A program made the position numbers and the translations under genes. Shown piece by piece: positions 8,156 through 15,778 of a stretch of DNA of 32,731 nt. This DNA comes from RUG721 sp040307385 (GTDB lineage Bacteria > Actinomycetota > Coriobacteriia > Coriobacteriales > Atopobiaceae), in assembly GCA_040307385.1 (NCBI GenBank), contig JAWRJQ010000021.1, forward strand, positions 1 through 32,731, in the 5' to 3' direction. The notes beneath the pieces were generated by a model that had not been told where the DNA came from, did no database searches, and worked only from the letters and a program-made list of their open reading frames with translations. Each line of letters opens with the position of its first letter. Position 1 is the first letter of the stretch.

Positions 8156-8230
8156 GGTAATCCTTTCTTCAAGCGTATGGACAAGATCCTGTACTGCCGC
8201 CGGTTCCAGCGCCTGTGCGCGGCCGCCCGC

Positions 8231-8536
8231 CTAGCGGTAGACGTCGAGGAGCGTGTCGATGATGTCGGCAAGAAGCAGCGTCGTCATGAGGTGGTCCTGA
8301 GCGTGCACCATGATGAAGCCCAGCTCGGCGTCCTCGCCCTGGGCCTCGCGGCTCAGCAGGTCGAACTGCGTCTTGTGCGCATCGGCGAGAAGCTCCTTGG
8401 CCTCGGCGATGAGCTTGTCGCACCCGTCCACGTTGCCCGCCTTTGCATCCTTGAGCGCGAGGAGAAGCTTTGAGCGCGCGTCTCCCGAATACGCCACGAT
8501 CTCGAAACCGATGTTTGCAACCTCTTCCTTGTTCAT
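8231..8536 (-). CDS. lacF: Lactose-specific PTS EIIA component LacF
   Basis: A 101-residue soluble helical protein that passes phosphate from HPr to LacE. The active-site segment IMVHAQDHLMT places His78 (phosphorylated) and His82 at the same positions as in the lactococcal enzyme, and the three-helix pattern (NIGFEIVAYSGDARSKLL, then AHKTQFDLL) is typical. The start at 8536 is chosen because GGAGGG precedes the ATG and the family begins MNKEE; the frame extends further upstream but that part reads as leader. First gene of the minus-strand arm, transcribed away from lacR, with several DeoR-type dyads in its upstream region. Confidence 0.95.
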   Translation of the reverse strand: MNKEEVANIGFEIVAYSGDARSKLLLALKDAKAGNVDGCDKLIAEAKELLADAHKTQFDLLSREAQGEDAELGFIMVHAQDHLMTTLLLADIIDTLLDVYR

Positions 8537-8887
8537 GTTTCCCTCCGCATGTGTTCGACAGCCTGTGCTTAAACGAACGGTCCGCCCCTCCCGGTAGGGG
8601 CCTTCCGCAGTGTTCCTCCTTTCTGTTTGTCCCATTTTGTTTGTTACGAACATATTCGCTCATATGAATCCTGCCGAAGGAGACCGGTTTCGCTGTTCGC
8701 GCGACGCGGATCCACGAACAGTGCTATGGTGGAGATGAACGGCTGATTCTGCAGTTTTGCACGTACGTTCCCGCATGGTTGTTCGTCACGCGAACAGAGG
8801 CGATATCTCGAACACACATTTGTTTGATCCCGCTTGAAACGTTTGCTTCGTATCGTTACTGTTCAAATCAAGCAAAGGGAGCAAGAG
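8537..8887. promoter_or_regulatory. Divergent lac control region with LacR-type dyads
   Basis: The 351-base gap between lacF and lacR holds an array of TGTTYG/CGAACA half-sites. The dyads are TGTTCG 8552-8557 with CGAACG 8574-8579; TGTTTG 8638-8643 with CGAACA 8647-8652; CTGTTCG 8693-8699 with CGAACAG 8715-8721; and TGTTCG 8780-8785 with CGAACA 8791-8796 (perfect, 5-base spacer). An everted pair is CGAACA 8809-8814 with TGTTTG 8821-8826. TGTT-rich dyads are usual for DeoR-family repressors, so I infer LacR operators controlling both arms, possibly by looping. TTGAAA at 8834-8839 with TACTGT 17 bases later is a weak promoter candidate for lacR. Confidence 0.6.
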
Positions 8888-9667
8888 ATGCGAGAGAAGA
8901 TGCTCAAGGGCGAGAGACGCGAGGCCATCTGCAACCTCATAGACGAGCTCAACACGGTCACCACATCGGAGATCGCCGAGAAGCTTTCGGTGTCGGAGAT
9001 GACCGTGCGCCGCGACCTTGCCGAGCTCTCCGGCGAGGGGCGCGTGGTGCGCGTGCACGGCGGCGCGCGCAGCGTGACGGGCGTGAGGGGCGTCGTCGTC
9101 CCCCGCGAGCTCACGCACAGCGAGAAGGGCAGCGCCCATGTGCATGAGAAGGCGCAGATAGCTGCCAGGGCCCTCGCGTATCTGGACGAGGGGAGCACGG
9201 TCTTCCTGGGCACGGGAACCACGGTGGAGATGCTCGCGCGCATGCTCCCGCTCATGCACCTGCGTGTCATCACCAACAGCCTGCCCGTGGTCGATATCCT
9301 GCGCGACCGCGAGGGCGTCGAGCTCTTCGTCGTGGGCGGGGCCTACCGCGCCAGCACCGGCGCCTTCGTAGGCCCCCTCGCCGAGCAGGGCATCTCCACG
9401 CTCGGCATCGGCACGGCGTTCATCGGCCTCAACGGCATCTACGAGAACATGGTCTCAACCTCCAACACCCCGGAGGGAACGTTGCAGAAGCTGGCCCTCG
9501 ACCACGCCGACAGGCGCGTCCTGCTCGCCGACTCGAGCAAGATGGGCTGCCGCGACTTCTTCGGCTTCTACGATCTCGACCATGTGGACGTGCTTATCAC
9601 CGACGGCCTCGTCACCGCGGACCAGCTGCGCGAGCTCGAGCAGCACACCAAGGTGATAACCGCATAG
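8888..9667 (+). CDS. lacR: DeoR-family lactose repressor LacR
   Basis: A 259-residue DNA-binding repressor. The N-terminal DeoR winged helix-turn-helix is at about residues 5-60 (TTSEIAEKLSVSEMTVRRDL, then GRVVRVHGGA). The C-terminal sugar-phosphate-binding DeoRC domain follows, with GTGTTVEMLA, ITNSLPVV and the closing LLADSSK motif. In lactococci LacR is released by tagatose-6-phosphate, which the neighbouring LacAB make, so feedback induction is the natural reading. The start at 8888 follows AAAGGGAG; a second ATG at 8900 is possible. The gene heads the plus-strand arm (lacR-lacA-lacB), 81 bases before lacA, and diverges from lacF. Confidence 0.9.
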   Translation: MREKMLKGERREAICNLIDELNTVTTSEIAEKLSVSEMTVRRDLAELSGEGRVVRVHGGARSVTGVRGVVVPRELTHSEKGSAHVHEKAQIAARALAYLDEGSTVFLGTGTTVEMLARMLPLMHLRVITNSLPVVDILRDREGVELFVVGGAYRASTGAFVGPLAEQGISTLGIGTAFIGLNGIYENMVSTSNTPEGTLQKLALDHADRRVLLADSSKMGCRDFFGFYDLDHVDVLITDGLVTADQLRELEQHTKVITA

Positions 9668-9748
9668 CAGAGACGTTCGATCGACAACCCGCAGCGCATC
9701 CCGGACGTGCGCGACGAAGAGAAAACCGTATACGAGGGAGGACATGCA

Positions 9749-10171
9749 ATGAAGGTCGTAGTTGCCTCCGACGCCGAGGGACAGGCTCTCGAGAGGCGCA
9801 TAGTCACGTATCTGAACGAGCAGGGCTACGAGGTGGATGACAAGGGCGTGCAGGCGGACTGCGTGGACGCCGCGCTCGCGGTTGCCCACGAGCTCCAGAG
9901 CAACCCCGAGAGCCAGGGCATCGTCGTCGATGCCTACGGGGCGGGCAGCTTCATGGCGGCCTGCAAGGTGAAGGGCATGGTCGCCGCCGAGATATCCGAC
10001 GAGCGCTCCGCCTACATGACCCGTCAGCACAACAACGCCCGCATGATCTGCCTGGGATCGCAGATTCTGGGAGAAGGGCTCGCCTGCAACGTGGTGCGGG
10101 AGTTCCTCGCCGCCAGCTACGCGGGCGGCCGCCATCAAATCCGCGTCGACATGCTGAACAAGATGGCGTAA
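9749..10171 (+). CDS. lacA: Galactose-6-phosphate isomerase subunit LacA
   Basis: A 140-residue subunit of the LacAB heteromultimer that converts galactose-6-phosphate to tagatose-6-phosphate. It belongs to the RpiB/LacA/LacB fold and closely follows lactococcal LacA: GIVVDAYGAGSFMAACKVKG, AAEISDERSAYMTR, QHNNARM and the closing RHQIRVDMLNKM. As in other LacA chains, the catalytic cysteine motif CGTGxG of LacB is absent (DAYGAGSF instead), so activity needs LacB. The HNNAR segment supplies substrate-binding residues. The start at 9749 follows GAGGGAGG; upstream in-frame codons are rejected. lacB follows after 54 bases. Confidence 0.94.
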   Translation: MKVVVASDAEGQALERRIVTYLNEQGYEVDDKGVQADCVDAALAVAHELQSNPESQGIVVDAYGAGSFMAACKVKGMVAAEISDERSAYMTRQHNNARMICLGSQILGEGLACNVVREFLAASYAGGRHQIRVDMLNKMA

Positions 10172-10225
10172 GCGCTCCTGCCTGCGACAGTACGCGAACG
10201 ATTCACACAAGAGATAGGAGACAGC

Positions 10226-10753
10226 ATGGCACGCTCGCAGATCATCGCCATAGGCTGCGATCATATCGTCACCGACACCAAGATGCGCCTTTCCGACTCG
10301 CTCAAAGCGCATGGGCACACGGTCATAGACTGCGGCACGTATGACAACACGCGCACGCACTACCCCCTCTACGGCAAGCGGGTGGGAGAGCTCGTCGCCT
10401 CGGGCGAGGCCGATGCCGGCATCGTTTTGTGCGGCACGGGCATCGGCATCTCCAACGCCGTCAACAAGGTGCCCGGAGCTCGCTGCGCGCTCGTGCGCGA
10501 TATGACGACGGCCGTCTGGGCGCGCACGCACCTCAACGCCAACGTGTGCGGTTTCGGCGGGCGCATCGTGGGCGAGTTCCTCATCAACGACATCGCCGAG
10601 GCATTCCTTGCGGCATCATACGAGCCCACGCCCGAGTCCGATGCCCTCGTGGCGAAGATCGATGCCGTGGAGCAAGCCGCTCCCACCCAGTCCGACCCGC
10701 ATTTCTTCGACGAGCTGCTCGAGAAGTGGGATCAGGGGGCATACGAGGACTAG
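10226..10753 (+). CDS. lacB: Galactose-6-phosphate isomerase subunit LacB
   Basis: A 175-residue partner of LacA. It keeps the catalytic motifs of the RpiB/LacB fold: GCDHIVTDTK near the N-terminus (His13) and VLCGTGIGISNAVNKVPG with Cys69 and Thr71, the general base region, followed by ALVRDM and NANVCGFGGR. The tail DPHFFDELLEKWDQGAYED matches lactococcal LacB. The ATG at 10226 is preceded by TAGGAG. Tagatose-6-phosphate kinase (lacC) and tagatose-bisphosphate aldolase (lacD), which normally follow, are not in this window; the arm ends in a strong hairpin. Confidence 0.95.
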   Translation: MARSQIIAIGCDHIVTDTKMRLSDSLKAHGHTVIDCGTYDNTRTHYPLYGKRVGELVASGEADAGIVLCGTGIGISNAVNKVPGARCALVRDMTTAVWARTHLNANVCGFGGRIVGEFLINDIAEAFLAASYEPTPESDALVAKIDAVEQAAPTQSDPHFFDELLEKWDQGAYED

Positions 10754-10780
10754 GCATCCCGCCGCACCGCGTCAACAACG

Positions 10781-10814
10781 AGCCGGAAGCTTCTGTAGGG
10801 AGAAGCTTCCGGCT
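10781..10814. terminator. Perfect 14-bp hairpin after lacB
   Basis: AGCCGGAAGCTTCT (10781-10794) and AGAAGCTTCCGGCT (10801-10814) form a perfect 14-bp stem with a 6-base loop. It lies 28 bases after the lacB stop and 30 bases beyond the end of the convergent XRE gene, so it can act for both. No T-tract follows directly on the plus strand. Confidence 0.7.
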
Positions 10815-10843
10815 GCACGCACCGAATACGCACGTTTTCACGC

Positions 10844-11365
10844 TTACGTCAGCAGCTCGCCCTTGCCCAGCAACCGCGCTTTCGCCTTGCGCAGCCTCTT
10901 GCCGCTCTCGCCCGTCATCAAAATGCCGACGATGATCATCGCAAGGCAGATGCCCAGCATCAGCCCCTGCATGAAATCGAACAGTGCGCTGGGGGCTGCC
11001 GGTTCGAAGAACGTCGATATGAAGTACACTGCGAACGCGATCAGCGCCATGATATAGAACCCGTGCAGGCGCTTCATGTATGCCTGCTTCTCCTCGTTGC
11101 TGTAATCCGCCATCTTCAAGGCGGTCTCTTTCATGTCCTTGTCCATGTGCTCAGGTCTCCTCTCTCCATCGAAGAGTTCGCGGATATCAACCTCGTAGTA
11201 ATCCGCTATCTCAACAAGAATATCCAGGTCGGGCATGTTGCTGCCGGTCTCCCAGCGGGAGACGGTGCGCCGCGAAACACTCAGCGTCTCGGCGAGCTGC
11301 TCCTGGGTCATGCCCTTTTCCCTGCGGAGCTCTTTAAGAAATGCTCCGATCTTCTGATGGTTCAT
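10844..11365 (-). CDS. XRE-family regulator with C-terminal membrane segments
   Basis: A 173-residue protein with an N-terminal helix-turn-helix of the XRE/Cro type (about residues 5-62: IGAFLKELRREKGMTQEQLA, then SVSRRTVSRWETG). A charged linker follows, then two hydrophobic segments (FYIMALIAFAVYFISTFF and LMLGICLAMIIVGILM) and a basic tail. This layout is common in Gram-positive bacteria, where the regulator is probably tethered to the membrane; the signal is unknown. The start at 11365 is chosen for the strong AAAGGAGGTGAG ahead of it; the longer frame to 11422 is rejected. It lies downstream of the peptide importer and methyltransferase on the same strand, 167 bases after the latter, so co-transcription is uncertain. 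Confidence 0.88.
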   Translation of the reverse strand: MNHQKIGAFLKELRREKGMTQEQLAETLSVSRRTVSRWETGSNMPDLDILVEIADYYEVDIRELFDGERRPEHMDKDMKETALKMADYSNEEKQAYMKRLHGFYIMALIAFAVYFISTFFEPAAPSALFDFMQGLMLGICLAMIIVGILMTGESGKRLRKAKARLLGKGELLT

Positions 11366-11532
11366 CCGCTCACCTCCTTTCGACACGAGCGTAGTTCCGC
11401 CCACGATGGGAAACCAGGACACAGAGCGAGCATATGCGCCCTTTCGCGCTCGGGGACATGGGTTGTCTCAGCGTATCGACCGTCGCCTATACAGGACGCG
11501 TGTTCATCGCACTGCCCATCTCCTTTCGAAAG

Positions 11533-12300
11533 CTACCGATTCCTCTTCGCCACGATATAGTACCTGTGGATGCGGCCTTCGATTGCGCCGTCCCGTTCCA
11601 GCAGCTCCTGAGCCTCGAACAGGCGATCAAGGCAGCTATCGACCGAGAAGCCGGGGAACTCCCACTCGATGATCCGCGCAAACCACACGAGAGCGCCCAC
11701 ATCGAAGAATCGGATCGGCTGGAACGCCTCTCCGCTCTCCAGCACCTCGAAGCCGTGAGCGAGAAGTTCCGCCGCCTTCACGTCGAGGTAATGCGTGGGA
11801 TAGGGCGCCTCCGCGATATGGGGGAGCAGGAGCCGAACCAGCTCCCGATCGTTCTCGGCACCTACCTGCTGGGTGACGAACAGCCCGCCCGGCTTCAGGA
11901 CGCGCTCGAGCTCGGCCACGTCATACGAGCCATGCCGGTTCGTGACGATATCGAAAGAGCCGTCGGAAAAGGGAAGCGGATCCTCCCCGTCCGCCTCCCT
12001 GAAATCGATGCCCAACGGGAGCAGCACGTCTTTGCACAGCGCCACATTGGGCGCGTAGGCTTCGATGGCCGCGGTGTTGTACGCGGGATGATTGAGCGAG
12101 CGCAGAAACTCCCCGCCTCCGGTCTCCATGTCCAACAGCTGCATGCTGTCGCGCCGATACCGCTGGATGACCTCGCGGAAGTCCCACGGCAGCTTGTCCT
12201 CTTCCTCGTATCTGCCGTGGATATGGGAGAAATCCCACCCATGGATGTGGGCGATATCCTCTTCGTGCTTCCAGGCTTCACGTAATCGTTCGGCATCCAT
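11533..12300 (-). CDS. Class I SAM-dependent methyltransferase
   Basis: A 255-residue soluble methyltransferase of the Methyltransf_11 type. Motif I is LLDMETGGGEFL, a glycine-rich SAM loop, followed by an acidic strand end (IEAYAPN), the FSDGSFDIVTNRHGSYD segment and the motif GGLFVTQQVG after the last core helix. The substrate is unknown. The start at 12300 follows AAAGGAGC. It lies 13 bases after the ATPase gene of the peptide importer on the same strand, so it is very likely the last gene of that operon, which suggests a substrate related to the imported compound; that link is inference. Confidence 0.85.
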   Translation of the reverse strand: MDAERLREAWKHEEDIAHIHGWDFSHIHGRYEEEDKLPWDFREVIQRYRRDSMQLLDMETGGGEFLRSLNHPAYNTAAIEAYAPNVALCKDVLLPLGIDFREADGEDPLPFSDGSFDIVTNRHGSYDVAELERVLKPGGLFVTQQVGAENDRELVRLLLPHIAEAPYPTHYLDVKAAELLAHGFEVLESGEAFQPIRFFDVGALVWFARIIEWEFPGFSVDSCLDRLFEAQELLERDGAIEGRIHRYYIVAKRNR

Positions 12301-12313
12301 CGTGCCGCTCCTT

Positions 12314-13144
12314 TCAAGCCGTTGCGTCTCGTTTCGAGCGGCGCTGCTCGAGCCCCGCAGCCGCGAGCAGCGCGCTCGTGTACTCGTGCTGAGGGAAGCG
12401 GTAGACATCTCCCACCGGGCCCTGCTCGAGGATGCGTCCTTCGCGCATGATCATCACACGGTCGCAGACCTGGTAGACCACGCGCAGGTCGTGGGAGATG
12501 AAGAGCATCGAGAGCCCCATGCGCTCGTGCAGGGAGGCGATCAGCTCGAGGACCTGCTTCTGGATGGTGACGTCGAGCGCGCTCACCGGTTCGTCGGCGA
12601 TGAGGAAGCGCGGCTTGCGCATGATCGCGGCGGCGATCGCCACGCGCTGGCGCTGTCCGCCCGAGAGCTCTGCGGGGAAGCGATCGAGCAGGCTGCGCTC
12701 GAGTTCCACCTGCTCGATCACCTCGGCGACGCGCTCCGCGCGCTCGGCCGCAGACCACGTGCGCATGCGGTCCACGCGGAGCGGTTCTTCAAGGAGCCAG
12801 CCGATGCGCTTGACGGGGTTGAGCGAGCCGAACGGGTCTTGGAACACCATCTGCGGTCGTTCGTGCGCAAGGGAGATCCTGCCTTGGAAGGTGGGGACGA
12901 TGCCGCACACCGCCTTGGAGAGCGTGGTTTTGCCGCAGCCCGATTCACCGCATAGGCCCACGATCTCCCCCGCACCAATCGAGAAGCTCACCTCATGGAG
13001 CGCCCGCTGGAGCGTTTTCGCAGGACGCAGGATCCGCGTGCGCTCGCGGTAGAACACGTCGAGGCGCTCGACCTCGAGCACGTTCCCTCCGAGCTCCGCT
13101 CCGGTCTCGTAGATGCCGCCCATCTGCACGATCGTCTTGGCCAT
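12314..13144 (-). CDS. Peptide/nickel-type ABC transporter ATPase (OppF/DppF-like)
   Basis: A 276-residue ATP-binding subunit. Walker A is GLCGESGCGKTTL, the Q-loop MVFQDPFGSLNP, the signature LSGGQRQRVAIA and Walker B FLIADEP, followed by SALDVTIQ and the switch ISHDLRVV. The QDPFGSLNP form and the C-terminal partner-specific tail (PQHEYTSALLAA) are typical of the F subunit of dipeptide, oligopeptide or nickel importers. The ATG at 13144 is preferred to GTG at 13150 because GGTGGAG is better spaced. The gene starts within six bases of its D-type partner's stop. It drives import together with the two permeases and the lipoprotein encoded upstream. Confidence 0.93.
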   Translation of the reverse strand: MAKTIVQMGGIYETGAELGGNVLEVERLDVFYRERTRILRPAKTLQRALHEVSFSIGAGEIVGLCGESGCGKTTLSKAVCGIVPTFQGRISLAHERPQMVFQDPFGSLNPVKRIGWLLEEPLRVDRMRTWSAAERAERVAEVIEQVELERSLLDRFPAELSGGQRQRVAIAAAIMRKPRFLIADEPVSALDVTIQKQVLELIASLHERMGLSMLFISHDLRVVYQVCDRVMIMREGRILEQGPVGDVYRFPQHEYTSALLAAAGLEQRRSKRDATA

Positions 13145-13146
13145 GG

Positions 13147-13968
13147 TCACAGCTCCACCCTCGGGATGGCGTCGATCAGCATCTTGGTGTAGTCCTCGCG
13201 CGGGTGGAGCAGGACCTCGCGAGCCGTGTTCGTCTCGACGATGCGCCCTTCCTTCATCACGACCACGCGGTGGCAGAGCCGGCGCACCAGCGAGAGGTCG
13301 TGGCTGATGAAGATGATCGCGGTGCCATGCTCGGCATTGATCTCGCGCAAGAGGGCGATGATCTGCGCCTGGATGGTCACGTCGAGCGCCGTGGTGGGCT
13401 CGTCGGCGATGAGGATCTTCGGGCGCGATATGGTGGCGGCGGCGATCATGACGCGTTGCCGCATGCCGCCGGAGAGCTCATGGGGGTACATGCGGTAGAC
13501 GCGCTCGACGTCGCTCAGGCCCGCAGCCTCCATGGCGCGCAGGGCGATGTCGTAGCGCGCGTCGGCCGAGAGCTCCCGGTGGTGGATGCGCAGCGCCTCC
13601 TCAACCTGGCGGCCGATGCGCTGCAGGGGATCGAGCGAGGTCATGGGTTCCTGGAAGATGATCGCGATGTCGTTGCCCTGGTAGCGGCGCAGCGTTGCGC
13701 GGTCGCAGTGGAGCAGGTCGACGCCGTCGAAGAAGATGTGCCCGCTCCGCTCGAGCGCGTGCCGGCTGAGAAGCCCCGCGATCGCCATCGCCGTCATGCT
13801 CTTGCCGGAGCCCGACTCGCCCACGATGCCCACGATCTCCCCTGCCTCGACCGTGAGGTTGAAATCCTCCACCGCCACCTCGGGGCGGTCGTGGTCATGG
13901 AACTCGAGGTGCAGATCGCGGATCTCGAGCAGGGGCGTCGGAGATGCTGCAAACGTGAGGGAAGCCAT
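13147..13968 (-). CDS. Peptide/nickel-type ABC transporter ATPase (OppD/DppD-like)
   Basis: A 273-residue ATP-binding subunit, the partner of the F-type ATPase that follows. Walker A is GIVGESGSGKSMTA, the Q-loop IIFQEPMTSLDPLQRIG, the signature LSGGMRQRVMIA and Walker B ILIADEPTTALDVT. The FQEPMTSLDP form and the extended helical segment after it are typical of D subunits. The tail ends shortly after the core, without the longer cysteine-rich iron-sulfur C-terminus found in many OppD proteins. The ATG at 13968 follows GGGGTTGG and lies just after the permease stop. The substrate is not predictable from the ATPase. Confidence 0.93.
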   Translation of the reverse strand: MASLTFAASPTPLLEIRDLHLEFHDHDRPEVAVEDFNLTVEAGEIVGIVGESGSGKSMTAMAIAGLLSRHALERSGHIFFDGVDLLHCDRATLRRYQGNDIAIIFQEPMTSLDPLQRIGRQVEEALRIHHRELSADARYDIALRAMEAAGLSDVERVYRMYPHELSGGMRQRVMIAAATISRPKILIADEPTTALDVTIQAQIIALLREINAEHGTAIIFISHDLSLVRRLCHRVVVMKEGRIVETNTAREVLLHPREDYTKMLIDAIPRVEL

Positions 13969-13969
13969 G

Positions 13970-14818
13970 CTAATCCAACCCCTTCGCAGCGCTGCGCAGA
14001 CCCTCGCCCATGAGCGAGAAGCCCAGCACCAAGAGCACGATCACCAAGCCCGGACCCAGCACCGCCATGGGAACCTCGAAGAAGTACGCCTGCGCATCGG
14101 AGATCATCTGGCCGAGCGAGGCGTACGGCGGCTGCGAGCCGATGCCCAGAAACGAGAGGCCCGCCTCGGCGAGCACGGCGTTGTTGAAACCGATCATGAG
14201 GTTGGAGAGCAGCACTCCGCTCACATTGGGGAGGATATGCACGAAGATCACCCGTGCGTCGCTCGCGCCCTGAAGCCGCGCGTTCTTGACGTAGTCGAGA
14301 TGCTTGCAGCGAATGTATTCGCCTCTCACCACGCGCGTGAACGAGGGGATGAACGCGATGCCGAGCGCCCATATCATGTGCACGGTGCTCGAACCGAGCA
14401 GCGATACGACCACAAGCGCCAGCAGCACGTTGGGGAAGGCGAAGAGGCCGTCCATGATGCGCATCACGATCTCATCCGCCATGCCGCCGTAGAACCCGGT
14501 TGCCGCGCCGATGAGCACGCCCAGGCCCGCGCCGATGACCATGGTGCCGAGCGCCACCACGAGGGTGATGCGGCTGCCGTACATCACGCGGCTGAGGATG
14601 TCGCGGCCCATCTTGTCGGTGCCCAGCAGGTGGGAGGCGGAGATGCCCTGCATCTGGTCGGCGCTCATCGCCGTGGGCTCGTAGGGCATCCACACGAGGC
14701 CGATGAGCACGAGCAGCACGATCGCCGCCGTGATGAGGGCGCCCATGCGGAAGAGCTTCGGGTTGGGAAGCGTGTCGATGAATGCAAGCGGATTGCGGCG
14801 CGTTTGCTTCATGCGCAT
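13970..14818 (-). CDS. ABC transporter permease, OppC/DppC-like
   Basis: A 282-residue inner-membrane permease. After a cytoplasmic N-terminus comes one membrane segment (MGALITAAIVLLVLIGLVW), then the family stretch HLLGTDKMGRDILSRVMYGSR, the permease core with several membrane segments, and the ATPase-coupling EAA loop (KNARLQGASDARVIFVHILP). The ending (LGPGLVIVLLVLGFSLMGEGLR) is characteristic of the C subunit. The start at 14818 overlaps the upstream permease stop by one base in a TGATG arrangement, indicating translational coupling; an internal ATG at 14812 is also possible. A long upstream frame to 15436 is rejected as shadow. Confidence 0.93.
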   Translation of the reverse strand: MRMKQTRRNPLAFIDTLPNPKLFRMGALITAAIVLLVLIGLVWMPYEPTAMSADQMQGISASHLLGTDKMGRDILSRVMYGSRITLVVALGTMVIGAGLGVLIGAATGFYGGMADEIVMRIMDGLFAFPNVLLALVVVSLLGSSTVHMIWALGIAFIPSFTRVVRGEYIRCKHLDYVKNARLQGASDARVIFVHILPNVSGVLLSNLMIGFNNAVLAEAGLSFLGIGSQPPYASLGQMISDAQAYFFEVPMAVLGPGLVIVLLVLGFSLMGEGLRSAAKGLD

Positions 14819-15759
14819 CACTCCCCGTCGATCCGGGGGTCGAGCACCGCGTAGAGGATGTCCACGAGCAGGTTGATCGCGATGATGAACACGGCGATCC
14901 ACATCACCGCTGCGAGGATGACGGGGTAGTCGCGGTTTCCGATGGATGAGAGCAGGATGCTCGAGATGCCGGGGATATTGAAGATGCTCTCCACGATGAG
15001 CGAACCCGCGAGCAGGTTGGCGAGGCTCATGCCCAAAAACGTGAGCACGGGGAGAAACGCGTTCTTGAGGAGGTGGCCGAAAAGCACGCCGTCGGTGTTG
15101 TTGCCGCGGCTGTAGGCCGTGCGCGCGTAGTTCTTGCTCGATTCCTCGAGAATCGCCCCGCGCAGAAGCTTGGCGAGCTGCGCCGCGCGGGGCAGCGCAA
15201 GGGCGATCGAGGGAAAGACGAGGTAGCCCAGAAAGCGCGGCATGCTCGTCTCGTACGATACGTAGGCACCAGGGGAGAACAGGCGCATGACCGTTCCGAA
15301 CGCCCAGCTGATGAGGATGCCGGCGAAGAACGGAGGCACTGCCATGATCGCCTGGTTGAGTACCATGACGATGCGATCGAGCGCCGATCCTGCGTATTTG
15401 GCGGTGTAGAGGCCCGCCGGAAACCCCACGAGGCACGTGAGCGCGAACGACATCAGCGCGAGCGCCAGCGTGACGGGAATCTTGGCTCCGAGCAGGCTTG
15501 CAACCGGCTGTCGGTACACGTAGGAGATGCCGGGGTCGCCCCGCACGAACGAGGCGAGCCAGCGCACATAGCGCACGAGCAGCGCATCGTTGAGTCCGAG
15601 CTCCTCGCGCAGGGCCTCGAGACGCTCGGGCGTGGCTCCGGTGCCCAGCATGCGCGTGGCGGGATCGCCCGAGATGAGCTGGAAGCTCACGAAGAGGAAG
15701 AGGCTCACCGCCAGCAGGGTGATGAGCATCGTCGCCGTCTTTTTGAGGACGTATCGCAT
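14818..15759 (-). CDS. ABC transporter permease, OppB/DppB-like
   Basis: A 313-residue inner-membrane permease with the typical opening membrane segment (TMLITLLAVSLFLFVSFQLISGDPA), the ELGLNDALLVRYVRWLASFVRGDPGISY segment in its periplasmic loop and a BPD-type core. Its EAA loop reads NYARTAYSRGNNTDGVLFGHLLKNA, a little divergent from the usual YVRTARAKG form. It ends with NLLVDILYAVLDPRI, as expected for B subunits. The start at 15759 gives the family-typical MRYVLKK; its ribosome binding site is weak, consistent with coupling to the binding-protein gene that ends 19 bases upstream. A much longer frame to 16029 is rejected because it overlaps that gene. Confidence 0.93.
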   Translation of the reverse strand: MRYVLKKTATMLITLLAVSLFLFVSFQLISGDPATRMLGTGATPERLEALREELGLNDALLVRYVRWLASFVRGDPGISYVYRQPVASLLGAKIPVTLALALMSFALTCLVGFPAGLYTAKYAGSALDRIVMVLNQAIMAVPPFFAGILISWAFGTVMRLFSPGAYVSYETSMPRFLGYLVFPSIALALPRAAQLAKLLRGAILEESSKNYARTAYSRGNNTDGVLFGHLLKNAFLPVLTFLGMSLANLLAGSLIVESIFNIPGISSILLSSIGNRDYPVILAAVMWIAVFIIAINLLVDILYAVLDPRIDGE

Positions 15760-15778
15760 CGCCGCAGATTCCCAGCGT

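Noticed and set aside
7319..8473. 384-codon open frame on the plus strand
   Set aside because: Antisense to lacE and lacF, both firmly identified.
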